Shown: positions 8,172 through 17,251, counted from the first letter of the stretch. The stretch: 64,000 nucleotides of DNA from Terriglobia bacterium (GCA_020073015.1 JAIQFZ010000006.1:62001-126000), one strand, 5' to 3'. Translations and numbers: made by a program. The notes: generated by a model not told the origin, from the letters alone.

Positions 8172-9231
8172 TTACCTATCCACCGCCGCCAGCACATAGT
8201 CCGTCAGAATCTTGTCCGTCTGCTCGTGCATGCCGCGTGTGTTGTAGTTGGTGCTGGTGATCACGACTACCATGTCCAGTGCTGGGATCGCCACCACCTT
8301 ATTTCCGCCATTTCCCGACATGTACCATGCCGGATAACTTTTCTCGCCACTCTTGAACGACTTCAACCACCACAAATATCCATAGTCAGTCGTTTCGTCG
8401 ATCTGCGCATGCGGCCCCGCCGTCGAGATAAAGCTGTGCGATCTTCAGCAAGTCAGGGCTCGTCAGCCGCAACCCGCCGCCCGTCTGCGGGACGTTCGTG
8501 GGCGAATACACCCACTCCACGCTCGTGATCCCGAGCGGTGCGAACAATTTCTCGCGCGCGTAGCGGTCCGTGCGCTTGCCGGTTACTTTCTCCAGAACCT
8601 CGCTCAGTGTGAACACTCCGCCGGTGCAATAGCTGAAGTAGCGGCCGTAGCGCGGCGGCTCCACCTTCTCACCCAGATGCATGCGCCCGCGAATGGGCAG
8701 ATCGAGAATGAACTGCGCCCAATCCTCGACCACATACATCCGCTCCTCGTTGCCGCGCGACGCGTCGTTCCAGTCGTCGCACTCGAGCAGAGAACTCATG
8801 GTCAGGAAATCCTCGACTGTAATTTCTGCCTTGCGTGGATCGGGATTCTGAATCCTGCGGGCGCGCTCGGGAAGAAGCGAGAGTACCCGGGCATCGACGC
8901 CGCTCAACTTGTGTTCATCGATGGCGATGCCTAGCAGAATATCCGTGATGGATTTGGTGGCCGATCGCGTATCGCGCAGCGTCCCGGCATCGCCCTCGAA
9001 ATAGCCCTCATAGGCCAGCTTGCCGTGCCGCGCAATCAGCACGCTCCCAATTTTCTTGAATTCTCCAGACCGAACGGCAGCGTCCAGTGCGCGTAGCCTG
9101 GCTTCCGAAAGTCCAGCGTCGGTAGCGGAAGCCCGGGGCCAATCTGCATTCGAAATTTGTGCCTGGGCATCCAGAGGAACGAGGGAGCAGAGCAGTGTCC
9201 CGACAAGAAGAATCGAATGGGCTTGGGCCAT
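8172..9231 (-). pseudogene. Decayed serine hydrolase (beta-lactamase family), internal deletion with frameshift
   Basis: The 5' part (9231 down to 8386) encodes a signal peptide (MAQAHSILLVGTLLCSLVPL) and a class-C-type serine hydrolase domain. The SxxK motif is SATKS, followed by EDFLTMSSLLECDDWND and YFSYCTGGVFTLSEVLEKV. After LKIAQLYLDGG the frame runs into a stop. The next frame then carries PHAQIDETTDYGYLWWLKSF, a GNGGNKVVAIP motif and the usual C-terminal helix, ending at 8172. In intact relatives about 20 residues (typically '...GKRILSEEWV...') lie between the two blocks. A short deletion that shifted the frame is more likely than a single base error. Both halves are otherwise well conserved, so the decay is recent. 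Confidence 0.8.
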
Positions 9232-9350
9232 GGCGATACCTCGCTCGGTTAGACGGGAGAAGACCGGCGGCGTTACCAGCAGCCGGCGGCAGAACCGTTG
9301 TCAAGCCGAGCAACGAACAATGCGAACAGGCCGCCGGTCTTCAGTCGTTA

Positions 9351-9500
9351 GATCAGGCAGGCTGCTGAAAAAGTGCTTTGCTGCGCAGCAGTCTGACCGC
9401 AGCGGCTAAAGCCGGTCCTGAAAACAAGCTAGCTATCGCAGCGCTGAAGCGCTGCGCCACCCAAAATCAGGCGCGAAATCTATTTCTTCAGCAGCCTGCT
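9351..9500. mobile_element. MITE-like element, copy 2, with 8-bp target duplication
   Basis: The element is bounded by AGTCGTTA at 9343-9350 and again at 9501-9508, an exact 8-bp direct repeat. Its ends are inverted: GCAGGCTGCTGAAAAAG on the left, CTTCAGCAGCCTGC on the right. Inside are GCGGCTAAAGCC and CGCAGCGCTGAAGCGCTGCG. It has no room for a transposase. It sits exactly at the stop codon of the hydrolase remnant at 9499-9603. The upstream part of this 409-base gap (9232-9342) holds no gene I can support. Confidence 0.75.
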
Positions 9501-9603
9501 AGTCGTTAATTGCCTGGTATGCCAACGCATGCACGGCGTGGTCAAGTGTCAGATCTCCAGTCGGATGGAGCTGCGCCATGAAGATCACAATCATCTGGGG
9601 TCG
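9499..9603 (-). pseudogene. C-terminal fragment of a second serine hydrolase
   Basis: On the minus strand the frame from 9603 to 9499 reads PQMIVIFMAQLHPTGDL and then HALAYQAIND before a stop. This resembles the last strand and helix of class-C serine hydrolases ('VVVFMTQL...LVYQAL'). No upstream part of such a gene remains before cmk. If the MITE is removed, the sequence still gives QAIND followed by TGA, so this is the natural C-terminus and the element landed on the stop codon. The assignment rests on about 30 residues. Confidence 0.4.
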
Positions 9604-9640
9604 AAGACCGGAAACAAGAAACAAGCAATGGTGAAACCAG

Positions 9641-10333
9641 CTACTCGCGCGTTGCCGCGAGCTTCTCGTTCACCAGCGCCTCGATCCGCTCCAGTACCTC
9701 GTCCTCGCTCAAGTGCGTGGAATCCACCAGCACCGCATCCGGCGCTGGCGCCAGCGGAGAAGCCGCCCGGGTCCGGTCGCGCCGGTCGCGCTCACGAAGT
9801 TCGGCCGCCATCGCCTCCGCGGGTGCGCCCTTGACTCTCTGTTGGTCGAGCCGCCGCTGCTCGCGAATTACTGGATCGGCCTCCAGAAAAATCTTCAGGT
9901 CGGCATCCGGAAAGACTTTCGTCCCGATGTCGCGCCCTTCCATGACCACGCCGCCGCCGATGCCCATCTCGCGCTGTCGAGCTACCATCCACGCGCGTAC
10001 CTTGGAGTGCACCGACACCTTCGAGGCCGCTTCCGTGACATCGCGTTCACGAATTCGGGCAGAGACGTCGCTCTTGTCAAGCAGCACGCGGTTCCCGCCG
10101 ATGGTCGGCTCCAGCGCGATGCGCGAATCGTGGGCCATTTTCAGCAATGCCTCTTCGTCGTCGAACGACTCGTCCCACAGGATCGCCTTCAGCGCCAGCG
10201 CCCGGTACATGGCTCCGCTTTCCAGGTTTACGTAGCCGAGCTTGCGAGCCAACCGCGAAGCGATGGTGCTCTTGCCTGCTCCGGCTGGGCCATCAATGGC
10301 AATGATTAGTTTGCGTGGAGAAGGGGCGGTCAT
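9641..10333 (-). CDS. cmk: Cytidylate kinase
   Basis: Cmk phosphorylates CMP and dCMP in pyrimidine nucleotide supply. The 230-residue product has Walker A IAIDGPAGAGKSTIASRLA, the CMP-binding segment LGYVNLESGAMYRALALKA, VSVHSKVRAWMVARQREMG, the GGVVMEGRDIGTKVFPDA motif and the lid RRLDQQRVKG. The end is LAATRE. The ATG at 10331-10333 gives MTAPSPRKLIIAIDGP; the frame is open further upstream but without family similarity. Neither rpsA nor aroA, frequent neighbours elsewhere, is next to it here. Confidence 0.95.
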   Translation of the reverse strand: MTAPSPRKLIIAIDGPAGAGKSTIASRLARKLGYVNLESGAMYRALALKAILWDESFDDEEALLKMAHDSRIALEPTIGGNRVLLDKSDVSARIRERDVTEAASKVSVHSKVRAWMVARQREMGIGGGVVMEGRDIGTKVFPDADLKIFLEADPVIREQRRLDQQRVKGAPAEAMAAELRERDRRDRTRAASPLAPAPDAVLVDSTHLSEDEVLERIEALVNEKLAATRE

Positions 10334-10424
10334 CGTGCGAAGAAAGCATTGTACACGGTGCGTGCGAGCTTCAGCACTGAGGGCACGAAGGAACAAAGAA
10401 TCAGGTGGACGTGCGAAACTGTGC

Positions 10425-10967
10425 TCAAAAACCTAGCTTGTGCCGAATGCCGGAAAAGAAACGCGCCACCGGATTCCGGCGCGGAACCGGCGAGTGTGTG
10501 ACCTTGCCGGGGGATGGATCGGGAGGTAGTCGGTTTTCGAGTGATGACGTAGTCGTCGGAACGTCGCAGGAGGTACAAGTAACCGGGCCACCTCCTCCCC
10601 TGTACAAGGGCAGCATCACCCTGATTACGCGGTGAGTAGGTACATCCACAGACAGTCTTACGGTCTTGAATCCCTTCGACTCAACAAGCACCGCATAACT
10701 CCCCGCAGGCTGGTTCGGGAAACGGACTCGGCCGTTTGAATCGGTGACACTGTTCAGCACTCTATTGCCGTCTGGGTCGATCAGAGTCACCTTCGCGTTC
10801 AGAATTAAGGCTCCGACCGGATCCACAACCTCAACCTCGATTCCAGCCGTGGCCGGTTCAAGCTGCACTGGCGAAGAAAATGTCGGAGTATTCTGCGCGG
10901 CGGCAAAAATCAGGCCCATGGCCGCCGCAAGCGACACTGCTGCCGTAAAACGAACCCTGCATGACAT
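10425..10967 (-). CDS. Secreted carboxypeptidase-regulatory-like domain protein
   Basis: The 180-residue product has a signal peptide (MSCRVRFTAAVSLAAAMGLI, cleaved near FAAAQ) and one carboxypeptidase-regulatory-like beta-sandwich: GIEVEVVDPVGALILNAKV, DSNGRVRFPNQPAGSYAVLV and ESKGFKTVRLSVDVP. The domain is common in exported acidobacterial proteins, usually at the N-terminus of TonB receptors or alone. Residues 127-180 are Pro/Ser-rich with VTCTSCDVP and a basic tail. No enzymatic part is present. Function unknown. Confidence 0.8.
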   Translation of the reverse strand: MSCRVRFTAAVSLAAAMGLIFAAAQNTPTFSSPVQLEPATAGIEVEVVDPVGALILNAKVTLIDPDGNRVLNSVTDSNGRVRFPNQPAGSYAVLVESKGFKTVRLSVDVPTHRVIRVMLPLYRGGGGPVTCTSCDVPTTTSSLENRLPPDPSPGKVTHSPVPRRNPVARFFSGIRHKLGF

Positions 10968-11045
10968 TTAAGCTGATGTTATGCGCAATGGAGTCGCGCC
11001 ACAAGGTTGATCCGGGAGTACTGCCTGGGCGCGCTTACGTGGCTT

Positions 11046-11073
11046 GGACGGGCGAGGGCACCCGTCCCTACAC
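11046..11073. repeat. Palindromic GGACGGG...CCCGTCC repeat
   Basis: GGACGGG-CGAGGGCA-CCCGTCC followed by CTACAC lies between the 10967 and 11078 gene ends. The inverted arms and the CCTACAC tail match the family found inside the aconitase gene at 57038-57064 and resemble the unit at 31023-31042. This copy is intergenic. Confidence 0.6.
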
Positions 11074-11077
11074 AACC

Positions 11078-11956
11078 TTACGTTACTCGCTCCGGGCGGG
11101 GCTTGGGGACATAGACTTGCTTCGGCGGCGTCACCTGCAGCAGGGACTTACTGCCCACATGCGCGAAGCTCAACTCCCGCGCCGAAAGCAGCGCGTTGAT
11201 CGACTCTTTCACGCGCGACCGCGGAACGAAATTTGAGAAGAAGTTCTCCACCTCTGCTTGCTCCATCGCCACCACGCAGTCCAGATACTTTGAGAGCAGG
11301 GCCGAAAGTGCCTCCGGGACGGAGATGCCCACGCCCTCGCGCACCACGTCCGGCGCCCAGCGCGACAGTTCGTCCCACACCGAGCCTTCCGCTTCCGTGT
11401 AATCGACGCGAGTAATCCGCAACCTCGCCCACAGTTCGCTCAGAGCGCGGTCCAGGCCCGAGACCGAAAGCGCTCCGCCCAGCATCTCTCCCAGCTTGGT
11501 CTTTGAAATCGGCCCGCGTCGCCGGATGATTTCGAAAGCGTCACACGCCAGCGGAGAATAGGGAGACCGGGGCCCGGTTGCAGGCGGCTGCTTGGGATTG
11601 CGCTCGCCGACAAGCGAATAAAAATACGGAAACACCGAGGCCGACAGCAGGAAGGCATTGTTCTCGTCAAACAGCGGAGCCTCATAGGCTGCTTTGTCCC
11701 GCAACCCACGCACCATGAGTTCGGTGGCATCCTTGGCCCGCGGATCGGAAAACGCATGCTGCCAATTGGGTAACCGGTCGTCCGCTCCCACCCATGCGCC
11801 CACGAAAGTCGGCACCAGCACCGCCGGCCGCAGCGGATACATCAGGCAAAATCCCACCGACTCGAGAAATGAGCGAGCCTCGTCGAGCGTACGCACCGCA
11901 CGCCCATCCAGATGCCACTTCTGCTCGCGCGCGTGCTGGAGTTCGGAATCGGTCAT
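11078..11956 (-). CDS. Winged-helix protein, AlkZ/YcaQ-related
   Basis: The 292-residue product has an N-terminal segment ending LESVGFCLMYPLRPAVLVPT, a central AFEIIRRRGPISKTKLGEML helix-turn-helix and LDRALSELWARLRITRVDY, which resembles the winged-helix layout of the AlkZ/YcaQ family of DNA glycosylases that unhook crosslinks. The catalytic Gln-x-Gln/Asp motif of AlkZ is not evident, so glycosylase activity is doubtful. The final 40 residues hold a second basic segment (VPRSRVKESINALLSARELSF). The gene lies just downstream of mutL in the same direction, separated by a heptad repeat. Confidence 0.55.
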   Translation of the reverse strand: MTDSELQHAREQKWHLDGRAVRTLDEARSFLESVGFCLMYPLRPAVLVPTFVGAWVGADDRLPNWQHAFSDPRAKDATELMVRGLRDKAAYEAPLFDENNAFLLSASVFPYFYSLVGERNPKQPPATGPRSPYSPLACDAFEIIRRRGPISKTKLGEMLGGALSVSGLDRALSELWARLRITRVDYTEAEGSVWDELSRWAPDVVREGVGISVPEALSALLSKYLDCVVAMEQAEVENFFSNFVPRSRVKESINALLSARELSFAHVGSKSLLQVTPPKQVYVPKPRPERVT

Positions 11957-11993
11957 TGCTTCTGATTAGAACACAGGTTAAGAGCTGACAGGC

Positions 11994-12028
11994 GCCAAGA
12001 GCCAAGAGCCAAGAGCCAAGAGCCAAGA
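11994..12028. repeat. Five tandem copies of GCCAAGA
   Basis: The 7-base unit GCCAAGA occurs five times without interruption and ends in GCTAAAT, just beyond the mutL stop. Similar words (CCAAGAGCCAAAGTCCAAAG) recur at 55441-55493. Copy number in such an array may vary between strains. There are no unique spacers, so it is not a CRISPR. Confidence 0.85.
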
Positions 12029-12029
12029 G

Positions 12030-14006
12030 CTAAATCCTCTTGAACGCCTTCTGAATATCCTGCATGGAGTAGCGCAACACGACTGGTCTCCCATGGGGAC
12101 AGGTCATGGGGTGTTGCGTTTTGGCGAGTTCGGCCAGCAGCCACTCCATTTTGTTCTGCTCGAGCGGCATGTTGACCTTGATCGCCGCATGGCAGGCGAT
12201 TGACGCCGCAATGCGCGCGCGCACTGCCTCCAGATTGATGGCTTGATCTTCGCGCGTGAGCTGCTCGAAAATTTCGTTCAGCATGTGCTCGATCTGCGAC
12301 GCATCCACTCCCGCCGGGGCAATCTTGACGGCCACGTTGCGCGAGCCGAACGGTTCTGCTTCGAAGCCATTGTGCGTCAACTCGTCGGCGATCTCGCTGA
12401 AAATGGCCTGCTGTGCCGGAGTCAGTTCGATCACCAGCGGCATCAGCAGGCGCTGGCTCTCGACTTGCTGCGCCGCCCGCTGCCGCAACACCTTTTCAAA
12501 CAGCACGCGTTCATGCGCCACGTGCTGGTCGATGATCCATAGCCCATCTTCATTGACCGCAAGAATGAACGAGTTCCGAATCTGACCCAGGGGCTTCAAC
12601 GTGCGCAACGATTCCAGCGTCGGCGGCGTGTGCGGCTCCTGCTCAATCGGCGGCGCGCAGCCGTGATCGGGAATCGCTGTCTCCGGCGCCCTCGCCAGCG
12701 AAACTGCTGCGTTGGCCTCGACCGGAATCCCACCCTCAAATTGAAGATGTGCAGTGGAAGTTGGAATCGAAGGTGCCTGCAGCGCAAAGCCCGTCGCGGC
12801 CGGTTCGTATAAATCACGCCACGGAGCCCGCTGCGCGCCGTCCCCTCCGCGAGTTCCGGGCGTGAGCGCCGAAGTCGCCGTCGGCTGCGCATGGATCTCC
12901 GCCAGAAACTGTGGCACCGGACGGGCTTTCATCAGCGCCGCCCGTACCGCTTCGCGCACGAAATCGTGCACCACCGTCCCCTGGCGGAATCGCACCTCCG
13001 TCTTCGACGGATGCACATTGACGTCAACCTCCGCCGTCGGCATCTCCAGAAACAGCAGCACCACCGGATAGACCGTGGGCGGCAGGATATTTCGATACGC
13101 CTCGGTCAGTCCATGTTGAATGAGCCGGTCCCGAATCAGCCGCCCGTTGACGAAGATAAAAATCGAATTGCGATTCAGCTTCTGGATTTCCGGCTTGGAA
13201 ACGAACCCATGCAGCCGCAGCTCGCCAAAATCGTGTGGCGCGGGCATTCCTGCCCGCGCAGCGTCGTCCTTCTCATGTCTGCGCCAGGGCGGAGGCTGCG
13301 GCAGTCCCACGCGTTCGAGTGGCTGCATGGCCGCCAGCGGAATCAACTGCTCCAGCGTCTCGCGCCCAAATACCTGGTACACACGCTCGCGATGGTCAGC
13401 CACCGGCGGCGCTACCAGCAGCGCGTTGGTCGCCGAGTGCAACTCGAAATGCTTATCGGGATGCGCGAGCGCATAGTGCGTTACCAGCGACGCAATATGC
13501 GACAGTTCCGTCGATTCGGACTTCAGGAATTTCTTGCGCGCCGGCGTATTAAAGAAGAGATCGCGAATGGTGATCGAAGTTCCCAGTGGCAGGCCCGCTT
13601 CTTCCACCCGGATCATCTTGCCGCCGTTGATCTCGATCATTGTCCCGGCGGCTTCTTCTTCCGCACGCGTCTCCAGATGCAGCCGCGCTACGGAAGCGAT
13701 CGAGGGCAGCGCCTCGCCGCGAAACCCCAGAGTCGCCACGCTCAACAGGTCGTCGGTATCTTTGATTTTTGAAGTTGCGTGCCTCTCGAACGCCAGCATG
13801 GCATCATCGCGCACCATGCCGCAGCCGTTGTCGGTGATCTGGATCAGTTTTTTCCCGCCCGCCTCGACAAGAATGCGAATGCGCGTGGAACCCGCATCCA
13901 GCGCGTTCTCCAGCAGTTCCTTCACCACCGACGCCGGACGCTCCACCACCTCGCCCGCGGCGATCTGATTCGCAACTCGTTCCGGAAGAACGTGAATCTT
14001 GCCCAT
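12030..14006 (-). CDS. mutL: DNA mismatch repair protein MutL
   Basis: MutL couples MutS mismatch recognition to strand incision. The 658-residue product has the GHKL ATPase motifs: MGKIHVLPERVANQIAAGEV, VKELLENALDAGSTRI, ITDNGCGMVRDDAMLAFERH, LGFRGEALPSIASVA and LGTSITIRDLFFNTPARKKF. The transducer domain follows, with HPSKTEVRFRQGTVVHDFV. The C-terminal dimerisation domain has the endonuclease-type motif DQHVAHERVLFEKV and ends with CPHGRPVVLRYSMQDIQKAF; I did not confirm every catalytic residue. The ATG at 14004-14006 gives the canonical N-terminus. A palindromic repeat lies in frame between the ATPase and transducer regions. Confidence 0.96.
   Translation of the reverse strand: MGKIHVLPERVANQIAAGEVVERPASVVKELLENALDAGSTRIRILVEAGGKKLIQITDNGCGMVRDDAMLAFERHATSKIKDTDDLLSVATLGFRGEALPSIASVARLHLETRAEEEAAGTMIEINGGKMIRVEEAGLPLGTSITIRDLFFNTPARKKFLKSESTELSHIASLVTHYALAHPDKHFELHSATNALLVAPPVADHRERVYQVFGRETLEQLIPLAAMQPLERVGLPQPPPWRRHEKDDAARAGMPAPHDFGELRLHGFVSKPEIQKLNRNSIFIFVNGRLIRDRLIQHGLTEAYRNILPPTVYPVVLLFLEMPTAEVDVNVHPSKTEVRFRQGTVVHDFVREAVRAALMKARPVPQFLAEIHAQPTATSALTPGTRGGDGAQRAPWRDLYEPAATGFALQAPSIPTSTAHLQFEGGIPVEANAAVSLARAPETAIPDHGCAPPIEQEPHTPPTLESLRTLKPLGQIRNSFILAVNEDGLWIIDQHVAHERVLFEKVLRQRAAQQVESQRLLMPLVIELTPAQQAIFSEIADELTHNGFEAEPFGSRNVAVKIAPAGVDASQIEHMLNEIFEQLTREDQAINLEAVRARIAASIACHAAIKVNMPLEQNKMEWLLAELAKTQHPMTCPHGRPVVLRYSMQDIQKAFKRI
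13238..13259. repeat. Palindromic repeat inserted in frame within mutL
   Basis: GCGCGGGCA, loop TTCC, TGCCCGCGC is a perfect 9-base inverted repeat inside mutL. On the coding strand it gives part of DDAARAGMPAPHDFG, a stretch that does not resemble the family and precedes the conserved LRLHGFVSKPE segment. Its arms-plus-loop shape matches the copy in the aconitase gene (GGGCGGACA/TGTCCGCCC). Confidence 0.65.
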
Positions 14007-14094
14007 GAGAGTGGTCAGCCGCCAGTGTGACAGATCAGAACTGGGAACGTAAAGCCGTGTCGGGTAAGCTACTTGTTTCACGGAGGCCGCGCCG

Positions 14095-15621
14095 ATGACT
14101 CCGATTTCGCGCCGCGCATTCTTAATACGATCCGGGATGGCAGCTGCCGCCACCATGCTGCCAGCCGGTTCACGCGCCTCGGACCCCACGGATCTTCGCA
14201 CCCGTCTCGCGCACGATCCCCTGCGCCCGCAATACCACCTCATGCCAGCCGCCAACTGGATGAACGATCCCAACGGCCCCATCTTCTATAAAGGCCGCTA
14301 CCACATGTTTTTCCAGTACAACCCCAACGCCTCCGTCTGGGGAGATATGCACTGGGCCCACTCCAGCAGTCCCGACATGATCCACTGGCAACAGCAGCCT
14401 GTCGCCATCGCGCCCACACCGAACGGCTGGGATCGCGACGGTGTCTTCAGTGGCTGCGTTGTGCTCGATGGCGCAACTCCGACCGCGATTTACACTGGCG
14501 TCCTGCCGCCTGACACGCCCGCCGACGCGACGCTGAAAGACGGTCAGCACACCTGGCGCGAAATGCAATGCCTCGCTACCTCGCACGACGCCGATCTCCG
14601 CACGTGGCAGAAGTTACCCGCGCCGATCATCGCGCGTCCTCCCGCCGGACTTACAGTCACCGGTTTTCGTGATCCCTGCGTCTGGCGCGAAGGCAACGAG
14701 TGGCGCATGGCGTTAGGCTCCGGCTTCGCAGGCAAAGGCGGCGCGATTCTACTCTACAGTTCTCCCGATCTCCGACAATGGACTTACCTTAACCCTCTCG
14801 TCGAAGGCCACAGCGCCGGCCAGACAGGAACCAACCCGGTTGATACTGGCGACATGTGGGAGTGTCCCGACTTCTTCCCGCTCGGCGATCGCCATGTGTT
14901 ACTCATCTCGACCATGGGAAAAGTGTTCTGGAGGTCCGGCCATTACGATGGCAAACATTTCACCGCCGCAAAAGAAGGCGTCGTTGATTACGGCGCTTAC
15001 TATGCCGAGCGCAGCATGCTCGACCGCGACGGCAAGCGCGTGCTCTGGGGATGGATTCCTGAGCGCCGTCCCGAGGCCAAGCACCGTGCCGCCGGGTGGG
15101 CCGGCGTGATGAGCTTGCCACGGGTGCTTTCACTCGACGCGGGCGGACAACTCGAGATGGTTGCGGCGGCGACGGTCCAGATGCTGCGCGGGAAACGGTC
15201 GAGCGTTCGTGGTTCCGAAGCCGATGCCAAGAAAAAGTTGGATGCGCTGCGAATTCACAATCTTGCTGCAGAACTGCACGTGGAGTGTGCGCCCGATCGG
15301 CCGTTCACTCTCGAACTGAAGTCCGACTCCGGCGCCCGCTTTGCCGAAGTTGCCTACGATCCTGCGGTCACCGGCAGTGAACTCAGAATCAACAACACAC
15401 GCGCTACGGTGACCACACCCAGAACGGAAGCCCTCCACCTCCAACTCTTTGTGGATGCATCAGTCATCGAAGTCTTCGCTAACCGCACTACCTCTATCAC
15501 CGAGCGCATCTACACCACACCGCAAGGGGCGCTCCGCATTTCGATTTCGGATGTGTCGTCCCTCCGTGCGCTCGACCTCTGGCCGATCTCGCCAATCTCC
15601 AAGGACCGGCTAACCAGCTGA
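14095..15621 (+). CDS. Glycoside hydrolase family 32 (levanase/fructanase-like), Tat-exported
   Basis: GH32 enzymes cleave beta-fructosides such as sucrose, inulin or levan. The 508-residue product begins MTPISRRAFLIRSGMAAAAT, a twin-arginine leader. The three catalytic motifs are present: the nucleophile in ANWMNDPNGPIFY, the transition-state Asp in GFRDPCVW, and the acid/base Glu in DMWECPDFFPL. FFQYNPNASVWGDMHWAHSS is the usual second motif. The C-terminal beta-sandwich ends with LHLQLFVDASVIEVFANRTT. No fructose transporter or kinase is adjacent. It is transcribed away from mutL with 88 bases between starts. Confidence 0.95.
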   Translation: MTPISRRAFLIRSGMAAAATMLPAGSRASDPTDLRTRLAHDPLRPQYHLMPAANWMNDPNGPIFYKGRYHMFFQYNPNASVWGDMHWAHSSSPDMIHWQQQPVAIAPTPNGWDRDGVFSGCVVLDGATPTAIYTGVLPPDTPADATLKDGQHTWREMQCLATSHDADLRTWQKLPAPIIARPPAGLTVTGFRDPCVWREGNEWRMALGSGFAGKGGAILLYSSPDLRQWTYLNPLVEGHSAGQTGTNPVDTGDMWECPDFFPLGDRHVLLISTMGKVFWRSGHYDGKHFTAAKEGVVDYGAYYAERSMLDRDGKRVLWGWIPERRPEAKHRAAGWAGVMSLPRVLSLDAGGQLEMVAAATVQMLRGKRSSVRGSEADAKKKLDALRIHNLAAELHVECAPDRPFTLELKSDSGARFAEVAYDPAVTGSELRINNTRATVTTPRTEALHLQLFVDASVIEVFANRTTSITERIYTTPQGALRISISDVSSLRALDLWPISPISKDRLTS

Positions 15622-15668
15622 GACACACTATACGAAAGACAATAAGGATCAAGCGAAGATCGGTGCGG

Positions 15669-16172
15669 CTACGCGGCTAGCTTCTTAGGTAGAGAGGCCG
15701 TCAGGGAACTTACATCGAGATACCGGTCGGCGATTCTGCTCGAGGGAGACAGGAGTGTGGGACAAATCATGGTTACGTTTAATTTCAAGAGCGACAATGC
15801 GCACCACAATTTCAACTGGAACGCACGATGGACGACATCGAGTCCCGCAGCCGCAGTTTCCGCGTCCGGATGAGCACTCACAGACCGGCCAATGACAACC
15901 AGCCTGCCAGCGTTCTGGGAGATGACGGAGAGGTAGGCCCCCGCGGCACGCAGGCGCATTCGTTGAATCCTTCTGAACTCCTTTGGCGACAGGTTGACTC
16001 GAAGGAAGTGCACCTCTTCGGGGTCGGTCAGGTTCCGGAAGGCCTCCAAATCCACCGGCGAGAGGTTCTCGATTTCCCCTGTTGTGCTCGACTGCCACCA
16101 GACCTGATACGACAGAAAGAGCAAAAAGGCCACAGCCGCTGTGGCTAAAACAATAACTGGGATCATGACCAT
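15669..16172 (-). CDS. Small single-pass membrane protein, unknown
   Basis: The 167-residue product has one strong membrane segment near the start (MIPVIVLATAAVAFLLFLSY) followed by a soluble part with LSPVDLEAFRNLTDPEEVHF and LSPKEFRRIQRMRLRAAGAY. The start at 16172 is supported by GGGGAG 7 bases upstream. I do not recognise a characterised family. It overlaps the end of the gene at 16163-16915 by 10 bases, so the two are translationally linked. Confidence 0.7.
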   Translation of the reverse strand: MVMIPVIVLATAAVAFLLFLSYQVWWQSSTTGEIENLSPVDLEAFRNLTDPEEVHFLRVNLSPKEFRRIQRMRLRAAGAYLSVISQNAGRLVVIGRSVSAHPDAETAAAGLDVVHRAFQLKLWCALSLLKLNVTMICPTLLSPSSRIADRYLDVSSLTASLPKKLAA

Positions 16173-16915
16173 AGGAATCTCCCCAGTTCTACAGCCCACT
16201 TACGGGCATCCGGAAAAGAAACAACCGCGGAGTCTGAAGGGAACGCTTCTTGTACTATCGCGAAGTACAACCAGATCAGCACCGAAACGTGGTAGGCCCC
16301 CATGCGCAGGAGATCCACGACGTGGGGATCCAGCGCTCGAAAATCCTTCAGGGCGTGCAGGAGAGGTTCAAGGCCGGCTACCAAACCGATGCCCAGCGCG
16401 ATGCCAACTACAAAATCCCGCATTTTGAGGCCCAGAAAGCGGTGCCACAGGAAAACGAATGCGAGCAGTCCGCACTGCAAGATATTGAGCGTCTGGTCAA
16501 TCGCGTAAGCGGGAACGATCATCTCGCGAAAACTCCAGGAATACACCGATCCTATGAAAACCAAAGCGAGCAAAGCGAGAACGGCTGCGGCGCACCTGAG
16601 CATTCGAGCTATGGTTTGGCGCAATGGCGCGCAGCGCGCAACCGATGCCTCTAACATCTCCTGAATCATGCCAAAGCGAAAGGCAATGCTTCCGGCGCGA
16701 CCAAGCAGGTCGACCTCCTTATAACTCGATACCTGCCACTCAAGACGGTCCATTAGGAAGAGTATGCAAAACTGCAAGATTTCGAATAGAAGGTAACTGA
16801 AGAAAACCGGGAATTCTCTGTACCGCCGGCTCCGAAGCATGACAGCCGCCACTACGGCGAGCAGCACATGGGGGGCTACCCAGAGATAGAACTTGATGAG
16901 GTGCAGCGAAATCAT
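16163..16915 (-). CDS. Multi-pass membrane protein, unknown
   Basis: The 250-residue product has about seven hydrophobic segments, including FYLWVAPHVLLAVVAAVML, PVFFSYLLFEILQFCILFL, AAAVLALLALVFIGSVYSW, LQCGLLAFVFLWH and FVVGIALGIGLVAGLEPLL. I see no known transporter or enzyme motif. The ATG at 16913-16915 begins MISLHLIKFYLWVAPHV. It shares 10 bases with the start of the downstream single-pass gene, so both are likely made together. Confidence 0.72.
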   Translation of the reverse strand: MISLHLIKFYLWVAPHVLLAVVAAVMLRSRRYREFPVFFSYLLFEILQFCILFLMDRLEWQVSSYKEVDLLGRAGSIAFRFGMIQEMLEASVARCAPLRQTIARMLRCAAAVLALLALVFIGSVYSWSFREMIVPAYAIDQTLNILQCGLLAFVFLWHRFLGLKMRDFVVGIALGIGLVAGLEPLLHALKDFRALDPHVVDLLRMGAYHVSVLIWLYFAIVQEAFPSDSAVVSFPDARKWAVELGRFLWS

Positions 16916-17251
16916 ACGCCTGAGTGCTACCGTCTCAGAAATGTACACCCGAGTCCGGCAGCGCTCAAGCGGGATCTTGCTTGCCGTGCACAGGCTACAA
17001 TAGGCAGACTCTGCCGTTGCAGGTTGGGGTCGGATTCCCATCCGCTCGAAGCTCCATTGGAAGAGTTGTTAAAGTTGTAAGTACAAGCAGAAGTAGGGTA
17101 ATCTTTGTCAGTGTTTTCACAGGCTGTCCTCTTTTCGTCAAAAGCAGAAATTTGGTAGGGACAGTCTTGTGCGGCGGGCTGACTTGGTAGCAGGGACTTG
17201 AACGAACCGAGCTTTCCGGAATTTGTAGCGGAAGGCGAAAGGGTGCGGAGT

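Noticed and set aside
11994-12028. Possible CRISPR-like array
   Set aside because: The GCCAAGA units are contiguous with no spacers and there are no cas genes.
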